Shown: positions 1 to 7,148, numbered from the stretch's first letter. The stretch is 12,488 nucleotides of DNA from Agrobacterium fabrum (GCA_003241215.1 QFOL01000103.1:1-12488); one strand, 5' to 3'. Translations and numbers: made by a program. Notes: generated from the letters alone by a model not told the origin.

Positions 1-1
1 G

Positions 2-1081
2 AACTATGGACATTTCGAAGTCATCAAGGGCGTTCAGCTCGACATCAGGGATGGCGAGTTCGTCGTTTTTGTCGGCCCCTCGGGATGCGGCAAATCCACA
101 TTGCTGCGCATGATCGCCGGCCTTGAGGATATTTCCGGCGGCGACGTCGTCATTAACGGCGTGAAGGTCAATGAACTGCCGCCGGTCAAGCGCGGCATCG
201 CCATGGTGTTCCAGTCCTATGCGCTTTATCCGCATATGACGGTTTTTGAGAACATCGCTTTTCCGCTGCGCGTCGAAAAGATGGAAGAGGACACGATCAA
301 GCAGAAGGTCGAGGGTGTCGCGAAGATCCTCCAGCTCGACCAGCGCCTGCAGCAGCGCCCCGGCATGTTGTCCGGTGGCCAGCGCCAGCGCGTGGCGATC
401 GGCCGCGCCATCGTTCGCGAGCCGAAGATATTCCTGTTCGACGAACCGCTTTCCAACCTCGATGCGGCGCTGCGCGCCGATATGCGCATCGAGCTCACCA
501 ATCTTCACCGGACGCTGAAGGCTACGATGATCTATGTCACCCACGATCAGGTGGAAGCCATGACCATGGCAGACCGCATCGTGGTGCTGAATGCCGGTGA
601 AATCGCCCAGGTCGGCGCGCCGCTCGAGCTCTACCACAAGCCCGCGAACCTGTTCGTGGCTGGCTTCATCGGTAATCCGAAAATGAATTTCCTGAAGGTC
701 ACCTGCAAATCCGTCAGCGCCGAAGGGGTGACCGTGGCTTATGAAGGCCAGACGATCACCGTGCCGGTGGAGCCTCACGCCGGTCTCGAAGGCGCACAGC
801 TGACGCTCGGCATTCGCCCTGAGCATACCGGTCTTGAGACGGCCGACCTCAACATCAAGGTCGCGCCAAGTGTGATCGAGCGGCTGGGAGTGAATACGAT
901 TGCCTATGGCGTTGCGCCAACGGGCGAGAGCTATTGCGCATTGCTGTCCGGCTCCGCGCCCGTTGTCGTGGATGAGCCTATCGTCACCGGCGTCAAGGCG
1001 TCGGATTGCCACCTGTTCGATGAAAGCGGCATTGCCCTGGAGCGGCGCGTCGACCTTTCAGTCCTCAAGCTGATCCAGTAA
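2..1081 (+). CDS. Carbohydrate ABC transporter ATP-binding protein, UgpC/MsmX-like (5' end cut by window)
   Basis: This is the cytoplasmic ATPase subunit that powers import through a binding-protein-dependent (CUT1-type) sugar ABC transporter. The frame is open from base 2, with no start codon in view; about 10 N-terminal residues are probably missing from a protein of roughly 370. In the visible 359 residues I see Walker [10 protein letters not shown] (25-33), the Q-loop at QSYALYP (from about 71), the signature LSGGQRQR (from about 122), Walker B FLFDEP (D147, E148) and the switch histidine in YVTHDQ (H181). After about residue 240 comes a TOBE-type C-terminal region containing GIRPEH, typical of UgpC/MalK-like proteins. 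The permease and binding-protein genes would lie upstream of the window. The substrate cannot be read from the ATPase; the amino-sugar genes nearby make an amino sugar or oligosaccharide a reasonable guess only. Family assignment is very secure. Confidence 0.96.
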   Translation, partial: NYGHFEVIKGVQLDIRDGEFVVFVGPSGCGKSTLLRMIAGLEDISGGDVVINGVKVNELPPVKRGIAMVFQSYALYPHMTVFENIAFPLRVEKMEEDTIKQKVEGVAKILQLDQRLQQRPGMLSGGQRQRVAIGRAIVREPKIFLFDEPLSNLDAALRADMRIELTNLHRTLKATMIYVTHDQVEAMTMADRIVVLNAGEIAQVGAPLELYHKPANLFVAGFIGNPKMNFLKVTCKSVSAEGVTVAYEGQTITVPVEPHAGLEGAQLTLGIRPEHTGLETADLNIKVAPSVIERLGVNTIAYGVAPTGESYCALLSGSAPVVVDEPIVTGVKASDCHLFDESGIALERRVDLSVLKLIQ

Positions 1082-1092
1082 GGGGCAGGAGG

Positions 1093-1128
1093 CGGGCCAT
1101 GCATGCTGTCTTCCAAGGCCCGGCTTTT
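1093..1128 (+). terminator. Possible weak terminator after the ABC ATPase gene
   Basis: CGGGCC (1093-1098) pairs with GGCCCG (1117-1122) across an 18-base loop that contains the self-complementary ATGCAT, followed by GCTTTTCC. It lies 12 bases after the ATPase stop codon. The stem is only 6 bp and the T run is short, so this is a tentative call. Confidence 0.3.
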
Positions 1129-1173
1129 CCCGATGCGATCCGCTCCCGGCGGTTTTCTTCCGCCATAGCCCGA

Positions 1174-1207
1174 CAAAAAAACAACGCCGGACTTTCGGTC
1201 CGGCGTT
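1174..1207 (-). terminator. Intrinsic terminator of the NTF2-like gene
   Basis: A perfect 10-bp inverted repeat pairs AACGCCGGAC (1183-1192) with GTCCGGCGTT (1198-1207) around TTTCG. On the plus strand it is preceded by a run of A (1174-1181). Read on the minus strand, the hairpin is therefore followed by a T tract, as expected for a Rho-independent terminator. It lies 27 bases beyond the stop codon of the minus-strand gene ending at 1234. There is no T tract on the plus-strand side, so it is probably one-directional, although the hairpin could also protect the 3' end of the convergent ABC transcript. Confidence 0.85.
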
Positions 1208-1233
1208 CAATGGCGTCACATGTGTCTGACGGA

Positions 1234-1719
1234 TCACGGCATGGGATTAGCCATGTAGCCGGTGAAGCCGCTGATCTTCCAGCGTCCCTCATGCAACCGG
1301 CAATAATAGAGCGTCTGCCATTTCATGGCGTCGAAGCTGCCGTCCGCCTTGCGGAGCCCGCCGTCGAACTTCTTGCGCACCAGCGCGGTTTCGCCTTCCA
1401 CCTCGATCTCCTCCAGCGTCGTGGTGGTGAAAATCGCGTTACGCGGGTCTTCAGCGAATTGCTGGGTCTGGAAGTCCTTTGCCTGCTTCAGCCATTCATC
1501 ACGATAGGCTGCAAGCGAAGGGAAAGACAGGCGCCAGTTGTCCGGGTTTGCATCCCGGTTGGCGTTGATGCCGAGAAAGCCGTCCTCGACGAAATCATCC
1601 GCGACCTTCGACCAGTCGGCGGCCAGGAAAGCGTCGATGTCCCGCGTCACCAGCATCTCCCATATGGAATGGCGGGCAGTGTCGGTTTCGGGAAAGGGAT
1701 TTTTGAAGGGATCACGCAT
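1234..1719 (-). CDS. NTF2/SnoaL-like small protein of unknown function
   Basis: This is a 161-residue protein with no signal peptide or membrane segment. The composition and pattern fit the cone-shaped NTF2-like (SnoaL/DUF4440) fold. N-terminal helices come first (about 15-45, WEMLVTRDIDAFLAADWSKV). A middle section follows with FVEDGFLGINAN (about 43-54), then beta strands (about 95-150) ending in the characteristic GRWKISGFTGYM. Proteins of this fold range from polyketide cyclases and dehydratases to non-enzymatic ligand binders, so no reaction can be assigned. The ATG at 1719 is chosen because the upstream sequence has no better in-frame start; the ribosome site is weak (GGA about 10 bases upstream). 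The gene is divergent from the RpiR regulator and shares its intergenic region. One palindrome (1735-1750) lies just upstream of its start codon, so it may be in the same regulon. Family call moderate, function unknown. Confidence 0.8.
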   Translation of the reverse strand: MRDPFKNPFPETDTARHSIWEMLVTRDIDAFLAADWSKVADDFVEDGFLGINANRDANPDNWRLSFPSLAAYRDEWLKQAKDFQTQQFAEDPRNAIFTTTTLEEIEVEGETALVRKKFDGGLRKADGSFDAMKWQTLYYCRLHEGRWKISGFTGYMANPMP

Positions 1720-1734
1720 GGTTTCGGTCCATTG

Positions 1735-1750
1735 TTGAAATTATTTTCAA
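1735..1750. promoter_or_regulatory. Candidate operator, palindrome 1 (TTGAAA-N4-TTTCAA)
   Basis: Perfect 6-bp inverted arms TTGAAA (1735-1740) and TTTCAA (1745-1750) are separated by TTAT. The site starts 16 bases upstream of the minus-strand gene's ATG, a position where a bound repressor would block transcription or initiation. Short A/T-rich palindromes with GAA/TTC half sites are known for some RpiR-family regulators. That the neighbouring RpiR protein binds here is inference. Confidence 0.45.
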
Positions 1751-1808
1751 GATTTGGAGATTTCTCTGGTGCGAATTGTTGCCATATGCTCATCTATCAA
1801 TCAACAGA

Positions 1809-1821
1809 GAAAATGATTTTC
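1809..1821. promoter_or_regulatory. Candidate operator, palindrome 2 (GAAAAT-G-ATTTTC)
   Basis: This is a perfect 13-base palindrome with 6-bp arms and a central G. It shares the GAAA and TTTC half sites with the palindrome at 1735-1750, but its spacing is one base longer. The two centres are about 72.5 bases apart, close to seven helical turns, so the same protein could bind both on one face of the DNA. On the minus strand it overlaps a TTGAAA hexamer (1818-1823) lying 17 bases from TTGATA (1795-1800), a poor but possible promoter for the divergent gene. Confidence 0.45.
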
Positions 1822-1860
1822 AAATCAAAGGTGTCCGTCGTGTCGTCAAGGGGACGAAAC

Positions 1861-1935
1861 ATGGTCGATTCACAGGTCTATGCGGTTGACGGGCGCACTT
1901 TATTAGGGTGCATCGGCAACGGGGCCAAGGCTTAA
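1861..1935 (+). CDS. Possible 24-residue upstream ORF / leader peptide before the RpiR gene
   Basis: ATG at 1861 is preceded by a strong ribosome site, AAGGGGA (1848-1854), at 6-base spacing. It opens a 25-codon frame ending in TAA at 1935, 27 bases before the regulator's ATG. The predicted peptide begins MVDSQVYAVDG and matches nothing I recognise. It has no run of one amino acid that would suggest classical attenuation. It could be a translated leader that couples to or tunes regulator expression, or a chance ORF with a chance ribosome site. The good site and position make it worth listing; the evidence is otherwise thin. Confidence 0.25.
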   Translation: MVDSQVYAVDGRTLLGCIGNGAKA

Positions 1936-1962
1936 GTTTTGGCGGAACGGAGACCGGTAAAC

Positions 1963-2826
1963 ATGGATATTTTTGCAAGGATACAGGAAGACAAAGGGCA
2001 GTTCTCGCAATCGGAGCGGCGAATTGCCGATATTCTGGTTTCGGACTTCGAATTTGCCGTCAATGCGTCGATCATCGAGCTTGCGGCCCGCGCCGAAGTC
2101 TCCCCGCCGACGGTGACGCGGTTCTGCCGCCGGCTGGGTTGCCAGAGCTTTTCGGATTTCAAGGTCAGCCTCGCCAAGACGGCCTATGTGGGTATCCGCT
2201 ATCTCACCTCGGAACCGTCCAGCACCGGTCCCTCGGATGTCGCGGAAGAGGTGCTTGCCAAGGCGCAGGAAGCGCTTTTCCTGCTGCACAGGACGCTCGA
2301 CCCAGCCCTTGCCGACGAGGCGGCCATCAAGATCGCCAATAGCGGCATGATCTATGCCTTCGGTGCGGGCGGCAATTCATCGATGATCGCCTCGGAAATC
2401 CAGAACCGGCTGTTCCGTCTCGGTTTGCGCGTTTCGACCAGCGCCGATCACAGCATGCAGCTGATGATGACGGCGGCGGCGCGCAAGGAAGACGTCATCA
2501 TTGGTTCGTCCTTTTCCGGCCGCAACATGGAGCTGGTGAAGTGTTTCAGGCTGGCACGGGAAATGGGCGTCACCACCATCGCGCTTACCCAGAGCGATAC
2601 GCCTGTTGCCGCGGCGGCTAATATGGTGGTGGCCGTCAATGTACCCGAAGGAAACAATATCTTCCGCCCCACCTCATCGCGTTACGCCTATCTGGCGGCC
2701 GTCGATGTTCTGGCGACGCTTGCTGCCTACCACCAGCGGCAACGATCGATGGTGACGTTGCGTCACATCAAGCAGCAGCTCGTGGAACATCGCGATCCGG
2801 ATGACAAGCAACTGCTCGGTGACTGA
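1963..2826 (+). CDS. MurR/RpiR-family transcriptional regulator (HTH + SIS)
   Basis: This is a 287-residue regulator of sugar genes. The N-terminal HTH_6 domain (about 1-78) has its recognition region at ELAARAEVSPPTVTRFCRRLG (39-59). The SIS phosphosugar-binding domain (about 115-255) has the first loop at YAFGAGGNSS (131-140) and the second at GSSFSGRN (181-188), where serines and glycines contact a phosphorylated sugar in this family. I chose the ATG at 1963 because GGAG/ACGGAGA lies 9 bases upstream and the family begins near this point; a TTG 24 bases earlier is in frame but less likely. RpiR proteins such as MurR, HexR and NagR-like members usually repress, and an effector phosphosugar relieves binding. 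Its direction and proximity make the downstream amino-sugar genes the likely targets, with the two palindromes upstream as candidate operators. The effector is not readable from the sequence. Confidence 0.95.
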   Translation: MDIFARIQEDKGQFSQSERRIADILVSDFEFAVNASIIELAARAEVSPPTVTRFCRRLGCQSFSDFKVSLAKTAYVGIRYLTSEPSSTGPSDVAEEVLAKAQEALFLLHRTLDPALADEAAIKIANSGMIYAFGAGGNSSMIASEIQNRLFRLGLRVSTSADHSMQLMMTAAARKEDVIIGSSFSGRNMELVKCFRLAREMGVTTIALTQSDTPVAAAANMVVAVNVPEGNNIFRPTSSRYAYLAAVDVLATLAAYHQRQRSMVTLRHIKQQLVEHRDPDDKQLLGD

Positions 2827-2910
2827 GGGCGAAACACAGAAAAAAAGGCCGCTTTTCCTCAGAGACCGCCTGTGCGGTGGTGACGGAAAGCTTCAAGGGA
2901 GTGGTAGGAG

Positions 2911-3693
2911 ATGAAGGACAGGAAAGACCAGCTCGCCATCGTAACCGGTGCGGCAGGTGATATTGGCCGGGCGATTGCTGCGGCGCTTTCCGAAAGCCAT
3001 GCAAAGGTGGTGTTGGTCGATATTGATGCCAACGCCCTGTCCAATGCGCTTTCCGAGCTTTCCGGTCCCGGCTTTGTTGCGAAAACTTGTGATGTCACCG
3101 ACCCTCAGGACCTTGCGCGGCTGGCCTCTGAAGTCGCCGAGCTGGGGGAGGTCACGACGCTTGTCAACAATGCCGGCGCCGCAAGGGCCGTCAGCCTGCA
3201 TGACACGACTGCGGACATCTGGCGTCGGGACAATGCCCTCAATCTGGAAGCGCCGTTTCTCTGCTTCAGGGCATTCGAGGAGGTGCTGAAGCTTACGCAA
3301 GGCTCCGTGGTCAACATCACATCCGTTAATGGTATGGCGGTGTTCGGCCATCCGGCCTACAGCGCGGCAAAGGCCGGGTTGATCCACCTGACCAGGCTGA
3401 TCGCCGTCGAATATGGCAAATTCGGCATCCGTTGCAACGCGGTCGCGCCGGGCACCGTGCGCACGCAGGCGTGGGAGGCGCGGGCGGCGGTCAATCCCCA
3501 GGTCTTTGCAGAGGCGAAGCACTGGTATCCGTTGCAGCGGATCGTCAGACCCGAAGATGTGGCCAATGCGGTCGCCTTTCTGGCCGGCCCGCAGGCCTTC
3601 GCCATCAGCGGTGTGTGTCTGCCGGTCGATTGTGGTCTCACGGCAGGACAGGCGCCGCTGGCCCGGACTTTTTCACAATCCGAACACTACTGA
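2911..3693 (+). CDS. Short-chain dehydrogenase/reductase (SDR), probably NAD-dependent
   Basis: This is a 260-residue classical SDR oxidoreductase that acts on a hydroxyl or keto group with a nicotinamide cofactor in the cytoplasm. The Rossmann glycine motif is TGAAGDIG (12-19). Asp37 at the end of the second strand (VLVDID) favours NAD over NADP. NNAG is at 86-89, the structural Asn is N111, and the catalytic residues are S138 (NITSVNG) and Y150/K154 (YSAAK). The C-terminal VDCGLTAG pattern is also typical. The ATG at 2911 has AAGGGAG 9 bases upstream. The gene follows the RpiR gene by 84 bases, a gap with only a small 5-bp hairpin (2865-2878) that is not a convincing terminator. It precedes the hexosaminidase by 44 bases. 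The substrate is unknown; context suggests a sugar, amino sugar or sugar acid. The SDR assignment is secure. Confidence 0.93.
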   Translation: MKDRKDQLAIVTGAAGDIGRAIAAALSESHAKVVLVDIDANALSNALSELSGPGFVAKTCDVTDPQDLARLASEVAELGEVTTLVNNAGAARAVSLHDTTADIWRRDNALNLEAPFLCFRAFEEVLKLTQGSVVNITSVNGMAVFGHPAYSAAKAGLIHLTRLIAVEYGKFGIRCNAVAPGTVRTQAWEARAAVNPQVFAEAKHWYPLQRIVRPEDVANAVAFLAGPQAFAISGVCLPVDCGLTAGQAPLARTFSQSEHY

Positions 3694-3737
3694 CTAAAAC
3701 CTTTTCACGGGTTCAATGCGCAATAAAGGGGAGCATC

Positions 3738-5657
3738 ATGGCGCTCGCACAGTATCGTCTCGAAAATTCATGGCATCCGCTCAAAGACACCGCCTCTGGC
3801 GGCTTCACCTTCACACTGGTCAATCTCTCCCGCGAGCCGCTGAAGGATTTTCGCATCGTTTATACGTCGCTGACGCGGACGGTGGACAAGCCGGTTTGCG
3901 GCAACGCCGTTTATCTGCGCCGCAACGCCAATTTCCATGAATTTGCGCCGCCGCCCGGCTTCGTGCTGGAAGCGGGGAAATCCTGGCGCTTCACCGTCGA
4001 TGGCCTGCTGAGGCCCGCCCGTCATCGCACGGATGGTGCAAAATCCGCCTATGTCAGCCTTGCCGACGGCACACATCGTGCCGTGGATGTGGGTGACCTG
4101 ATGCTGGATGGTCGCCACAGCGAGCCCGCGCCGGTGCTGCTTCCGGAAGGAAAGCTCGATCTGCCCTTCGCTATCCAGCCCTGGCCTGCCGAAATCGATG
4201 TCGAACCGGGCGAAGGCTTCCCCGTCGCACTCTTCCCGACGGACGATGCGAGGGCCGAAGAAGTGCTTGCGGTGGAAACCGTTCTTTCGCTGTTCCGCCG
4301 GCTTTTTGCCGTCGGGCACGTGCCTTTCAGCCTTGCTCCGGTCCATGAGGGAAAACCACTGCATTTCAAGCAGCATAGCGGGCTGGAAGCGGAAGGTTAT
4401 CGCCTTACTTTCGCAAAAGAAGCGGTCGTCGTGGAATATTCGGCCGCTGCCGGCCTGCAATATGGCCTGACGGTCCTGGCACAGCTGCTGCATGGCGCAC
4501 GCATCGATCCCAAATTCCGTTTCCCTGATGCCGGCACCATCAGCGATGCGCCGCGTTACAGCTGGCGCGGCTGCCATCTGGATGTTTCGCGGCAATTTTA
4601 TCCGACTGGTGATGTGCTGCGGCTTATCGATATTCTCGCATGGCTGCGCATGAACCGCTTCCATTGGCACCTCACCGATGACGAGGCGTGGCGTCTCGAA
4701 ATCAAGGCCTATCCGCTGCTGACGACGGTCGGTGCGACCCGCGGTCCGGACGCACCGCTTCTGCCGCAACTCGGTAACGGGGCTGAACCGGTTTCCGGCT
4801 ATTACACGCAGGATGAGGTACGCATGGTCGTCGCGCATGCGGCGGCGTTGAACGTCGAAATCGTTCCGGAAGTCGATATTCCCGGCCACAGCACGGCGGT
4901 GCTTGTCGCCTATCCAGATCTGACGGACGGGCAGGAGGCGCCGGACAATTACCGCTCTGTGCAGGGATATCCGAATAATGCGCTCAACCCGGCCATCGAG
5001 CCGACCTATGAGTTCCTCGGCAAGATATTCGACGAGATGGTTGAGCTCTTCCCGTCGCGGCTGATCCATATTGGCGGCGATGAGGTTGCGGATGGGTCCT
5101 GGCTTGCCTCGCCGCTTGCCAAGGCGCTGATGGAAAGGGAGGGGCTGGATGGCACCTTCGGCATCCAGTCCTATTTCATGAAGCGCATTCAGGGGATGCT
5201 GCATGAGCGCGGCCGCCAGCTTGCCGGCTGGGACGAAGTCTCCCATGGCGGCGGCGTCGATCCCTCAGGAACATTGCTGATGGCGTGGCAGAAGCCGGAG
5301 GTCGGCCTTGAGCTTGCGAAGCAGGGATACGATGTGGTGATGACGCCGGGTCAGGCCTATTATCTCGACATGGTGCAGGATGAGGCGTGGCAGGAGCCGG
5401 GCGCAAGCTGGGCCGGCACCGTTCCGCCGTCGCATACCTATGCCTATGAGGCCGTCGGCGAATTTCCCGAGGAGTTGAAGGAGCGGATGAAGGGTGTCCA
5501 GGCCTGCATCTGGTCCGAACATTTTCTCAACCGCGCCTATTTCAACCATCTCGTCTTTCCAAGACTGCCGGCCATTGCCGAGGCGGCCTGGACGCCAAAG
5601 GCACAGAAGGACTGGCTGCGTTTTTCCGCCATCGTTCCCTTGAGCCCGGTTTATTGA
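3738..5657 (+). CDS. Beta-N-acetylhexosaminidase, glycoside hydrolase family 20
   Basis: This 639-residue retaining exo-glycosidase removes terminal beta-GlcNAc or GalNAc by substrate-assisted catalysis. An N-terminal part (about 14-125) resembles the CHB_HEX carbohydrate-binding-like domain. A GH20b-type alpha/beta domain follows (about 140-270), then the TIM barrel (about 273-615). Diagnostic segments are RGCHLDVSRQFYP (277-289), FHWHLTDDEAWRLE (308-321), the catalytic pair D448-E449 in HIGGDE, and GWDE (497-500). There is no signal peptide, so the enzyme should be cytoplasmic and act on imported oligosaccharides or conjugates rather than on polymer outside the cell. A C-terminal Ig-like domain seen in larger chitobiases is missing. 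The ATG at 3738 has AAAGGGGAG just upstream. The frame extends further upstream into the SDR gene, but that part is not credible. It is 12 bases from the next gene, so the two are almost certainly co-transcribed. Confidence 0.95.
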   Translation: MALAQYRLENSWHPLKDTASGGFTFTLVNLSREPLKDFRIVYTSLTRTVDKPVCGNAVYLRRNANFHEFAPPPGFVLEAGKSWRFTVDGLLRPARHRTDGAKSAYVSLADGTHRAVDVGDLMLDGRHSEPAPVLLPEGKLDLPFAIQPWPAEIDVEPGEGFPVALFPTDDARAEEVLAVETVLSLFRRLFAVGHVPFSLAPVHEGKPLHFKQHSGLEAEGYRLTFAKEAVVVEYSAAAGLQYGLTVLAQLLHGARIDPKFRFPDAGTISDAPRYSWRGCHLDVSRQFYPTGDVLRLIDILAWLRMNRFHWHLTDDEAWRLEIKAYPLLTTVGATRGPDAPLLPQLGNGAEPVSGYYTQDEVRMVVAHAAALNVEIVPEVDIPGHSTAVLVAYPDLTDGQEAPDNYRSVQGYPNNALNPAIEPTYEFLGKIFDEMVELFPSRLIHIGGDEVADGSWLASPLAKALMEREGLDGTFGIQSYFMKRIQGMLHERGRQLAGWDEVSHGGGVDPSGTLLMAWQKPEVGLELAKQGYDVVMTPGQAYYLDMVQDEAWQEPGASWAGTVPPSHTYAYEAVGEFPEELKERMKGVQACIWSEHFLNRAYFNHLVFPRLPAIAEAAWTPKAQKDWLRFSAIVPLSPVY

Positions 5658-5669
5658 GGGGAAAGCGAC

Positions 5670-7103
5670 ATGCGTATTGCCGTTGGTGGCATCCACACCG
5701 AATGCAGCACCTATTCGCCGGTGCTGATGAACCAGGAGGATTTTCGCGTCTTTCGTGGCGTGGAACTGCTGGAGGCCGAATACTTCAACTTTCTCGGCGA
5801 AGGCGAAGCGGAGATCCTGCCGGCTCTTCACGCCCGCGCCGTGCCCGGCGGGCCGGTGTCGCGTGCGGTTTATGATGCATTCAAGCAGGAGTTCCTCGAA
5901 CGCCTGAAGGCTTCGCTGCCGCTGGATGGGCTTTATCTTGCCATGCATGGCGCGATGAATGTCGAAGGCATTGACGACGCGGAGGGGGACTGGATTTCCA
6001 GCGCCCGCGCCGTGGTCGGGCAGGATGTCTTGATCTCCGCGAGCTATGATTTGCACGGCAATGTCAGCCAGACGATCATCGATCAGCTGGATATATTTGC
6101 CGGCTACCGAACAGCGCCGCATATCGATGTGCGCGAGACGATGGTGCGGGCATGGGCGATGCTGCTCAGGGCATTAAAAACGGGCGAAAAGCCCGGTGTG
6201 GCCTGGGCGAAAATTCCCGTGCTGCTGCCGGGTGAAAAGACATCCACGGAAGATGAGCCCGCCAGAAGCCTTTATGCCGTTCTGCCGGATCATGATGCCC
6301 GGCCCGGCGTGTGGGACGCAAATTTCATGATCGGTTATGTCTGGGCGGATGAGCCAAGGGCGACTGCCTGTGCGGTGGTGACGGGAACGGATAAAGCGGC
6401 CGCACAGGCCGCCGCCACCGAAATCGCGCAGTCCTACTGGAATGCCCGGCAGGATTTTCGTTTCGGCCCCGTGACGGAGCCGCTTGAGGCGATCCTGGAT
6501 GTAGCGGAAAAAACGACCACCCGACCAATCATTCTTGCCGACTCCGGCGACAATCCGACCGGGGGTGGGGTGGGGGATCGCGCGGATGTTCTGGCGGCGC
6601 TGATTGCGCGCAACTGGCAGGGCGCATTGCTGGGCGGCATTACTGACAGGCCGGCGGTCGAAGCCTGCTTTGCGACCGGTGAGGGTGCTGTGCTTTCCCT
6701 GAAGATCGGCGGCAGTCTCGATCCGCAGAGCCCCTCCGTTACCGCGGAGGCGCGTGTCCTGAAGCTGGACGATCCGGGGACTGCGGACCAGCGGCAGGCT
6801 GTGGTCGCCATCGGTGGCATCACGGTCATTCTGGCAGCACGGCGCAGGCCCTACCACATGATCTCCGATTTCATCCGCCTCGGCTTTGACCCGAAGGATG
6901 TGCGGCTGCTGGTTGTCAAATCAGGTTATCTTTCACCGGAGCTCGCGCCGATTTCCAATCCCAACCTCATGGCGCTGACGGATGGGGTTATCAATCAGGA
7001 TATCGAGAACCTTCCTAATCGCCGACGGTCCGGAGATTTTTACCCATGGAAGCCGCATTTCGACTATACCCCGAAACCCATCCTTTCGGCCCGCTGGCAA
7101 TGA
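5670..7103 (+). CDS. M81-family metallopeptidase (MlrC / microcystinase C-like)
   Basis: This is a 477-residue protein of the M81/DUF1485 family. Its founding member, MlrC, is a zinc peptidase of the microcystin degradation pathway that cleaves linearised toxin. Typical features are the N-terminal MRIAVGGIHTECSTY (His9, Glu11), AMHGAM (His93), the SYDLHGNVS segment with D127 and H129, APHID (His151), and the conserved ADSGDNPTGGG (289-299) before the C-terminal domain. D127, H129 and H151 are the likely metal ligands by analogy. There is no signal peptide, so it is cytoplasmic. The ribosome site GAGGGGAAAG lies between the hexosaminidase stop and this ATG, showing tight coupling. Most family members outside microcystin degraders have no known substrate. 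Here the context suggests an amide or short peptide attached to an amino sugar, but this is inference. The segment coding the glycine motif is unusually G-rich (6561-6576). Confidence 0.92.
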   Translation: MRIAVGGIHTECSTYSPVLMNQEDFRVFRGVELLEAEYFNFLGEGEAEILPALHARAVPGGPVSRAVYDAFKQEFLERLKASLPLDGLYLAMHGAMNVEGIDDAEGDWISSARAVVGQDVLISASYDLHGNVSQTIIDQLDIFAGYRTAPHIDVRETMVRAWAMLLRALKTGEKPGVAWAKIPVLLPGEKTSTEDEPARSLYAVLPDHDARPGVWDANFMIGYVWADEPRATACAVVTGTDKAAAQAAATEIAQSYWNARQDFRFGPVTEPLEAILDVAEKTTTRPIILADSGDNPTGGGVGDRADVLAALIARNWQGALLGGITDRPAVEACFATGEGAVLSLKIGGSLDPQSPSVTAEARVLKLDDPGTADQRQAVVAIGGITVILAARRRPYHMISDFIRLGFDPKDVRLLVVKSGYLSPELAPISNPNLMALTDGVINQDIENLPNRRRSGDFYPWKPHFDYTPKPILSARWQ

Positions 7104-7129
7104 CAGCGGTCCGGTAGCTCTTACCCAGC

Positions 7130-7148
7130 GATCCGGCCGGGCCGGATC
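7130..7148. other. Intra-operon hairpin before the MFS gene
   Basis: An 8-bp perfect inverted repeat pairs GATCCGGC (7130-7137) with GCCGGATC (7141-7148) around CGG, 17 bases before the MFS start codon. No T tract follows, so it is not an intrinsic terminator. It could stabilise the upstream mRNA end, limit translation of the transporter, or be a short REP-like palindrome. Confidence 0.5.

Noticed and set aside
1886..1906. TTGACG (1886-1891) and TATTAG (1901-1906) as a promoter for the RpiR gene
   Set aside because: The hexamers are only 9 bases apart, far from the usual 16-18, and no good -10 element occurs at the right distance.
1099..1935. Long plus-strand open frame across the NTF2-like gene and the intergenic region
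   Set aside because: It is antisense to a gene with a recognisable fold and a proper terminator, and its protein has low-complexity, shadow-like composition. Only the last 25 codons with their own ribosome site are kept as a weak candidate.
2865..2878. Hairpin ACCGC-CTGT-GCGGT between the RpiR and SDR genes as a terminator
   Set aside because: The 5-bp stem has no following T run, so it is not convincing evidence for separating the two genes into different transcripts.
3432..3737. N-terminal extension of the hexosaminidase frame into the SDR gene
   Set aside because: It overlaps the SDR's catalytic and C-terminal coding region in another frame. A strong ribosome site stands directly before ATG 3738, where the family similarity begins.
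3768..5246. Minus-strand open frame of about 490 codons opposite the hexosaminidase gene
   Set aside because: The plus-strand frame has the full GH20 motif set. The minus frame is rich in Arg, His and Gln with no family pattern, a usual by-product of GC-rich codon bias.
6176..6195. Terminator-like hairpin on the minus strand inside the M81 gene (CGGGC-GAAAA-GCCCG next to an A run)
   Set aside because: The stem is only 5 bp, lies in a conserved coding region and has no minus-strand gene to terminate. It is explained by the codons for Lys-Thr-Gly-Glu-Lys-Pro-Gly.
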